The notes under the pieces were generated by a model. It saw only the letters and a program-made list of their open reading frames with translations, ran no database searches and was not told where the DNA came from. From an uncultured Lachnospiraceae bacterium (GTDB taxonomy: Bacteria > Bacillota > Clostridia > Lachnospirales > Lachnospiraceae), in NCBI GenBank assembly GCA_900320025.1, contig ONQW01000005.1, positions 23,317 to 65,460 on the forward strand: 42,144 bases of DNA, read 5' to 3'. Below, piece by piece: positions 42,121-42,144 of the stretch. Made by a program: the position numbers and the translations under genes. The number at the start of each line of letters is the position of its first letter. Position 1 is the stretch's first letter.

Positions 42121-42144
42121 AAAATTTGACAAACGAACAGAAAT

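Larger units (their letters stand above)
41459..42144. other. Gene-free region, probable rRNA operon upstream region
   Basis: About 690 bp with no credible ORF. It holds a 28-bp tandem repeat (41537-41616), then an AT-rich stretch, then two strong promoters (41867-41895 and 42016-42044), then a leader with hairpins. No 16S rRNA sequence is present in the window. Confidence 0.6.

Overview
The window looks like a chromosomal segment of a fairly GC-rich Firmicute of class Clostridia, most like the Lachnospiraceae (inference). The reasons are the dnaX-ybaB-recR block leading into a probable rRNA operon promoter region, a YitT/DUF2179 protein, a DUF5711 protein, formate-tetrahydrofolate ligase, and a TPR plus degenerate-AAA protein of a kind I associate with that family. 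Both tRNA genes lack an encoded CCA. I cannot name a species.

Layout. 1-4.1 kb: a HerA-like (DUF853) ATPase, a very long perfect hairpin, tRNA-Lys on the minus strand, tatD with an apparent CTG start, and rsmA. 4.1-7.9 kb: a large TPR/acidic low-complexity/AAA-like gene that a perfect 14-bp tandem duplication breaks into two reading frames. 8.0-10.1 kb: glgB. 10.2-23.8 kb: a pseudaminic-acid-type nonulosonate locus, pseB and pseC, then an insert (NhaC-type antiporter, secreted C39-like peptidase, LOG-family protein on the minus strand), then an ATP-grasp ligase, pseF, a fold-III PLP decarboxylase homologue, pseI, pseG and a GT2 glycosyltransferase. fhs overlaps the end of the glycosyltransferase. 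25.6-32.6 kb: a VTT/TVP38 membrane protein, MATE exporter, L,D-transpeptidase with a long Ala/Gln tail, YitT protein and glycerate kinase. 32.6-34.3 kb: tRNA-Ser, a gene remnant, and a compact restriction-modification pair (BglII-type nuclease plus MT-A70 methylase) that looks more AT-rich than its neighbours. 34.5-41.5 kb: phosphofructokinase, dnaX, ybaB, recR, galM, a DUF5711 protein and a CvpA-like protein. The last 0.7 kb has no gene. It carries two consensus sigma-A promoters in tandem and a structured leader, as expected just upstream of a 16S rRNA gene beyond the window.

How the genes work together. PseB, PseC, PseG, PseI and PseF would make a CMP-activated nonulosonic acid from UDP-GlcNAc, and the GT2 enzyme could transfer it or another sugar to a surface acceptor. 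The normal N-acetyltransferase PseH is not seen. An ATP-grasp ligase and an amino-acid-decarboxylase homologue sit inside the locus instead, so a different N-acyl group, possibly amino-acid derived, is a reasonable hypothesis. No flagellar gene is present in the window.

The intergenic spaces, mainly in the pse region, hold several copies of a dispersed palindromic element with a core hairpin of about 30 nt, plus related direct repeats. I consider this element family, the pse locus without pseH, and the 14-bp frameshift the most interesting features.
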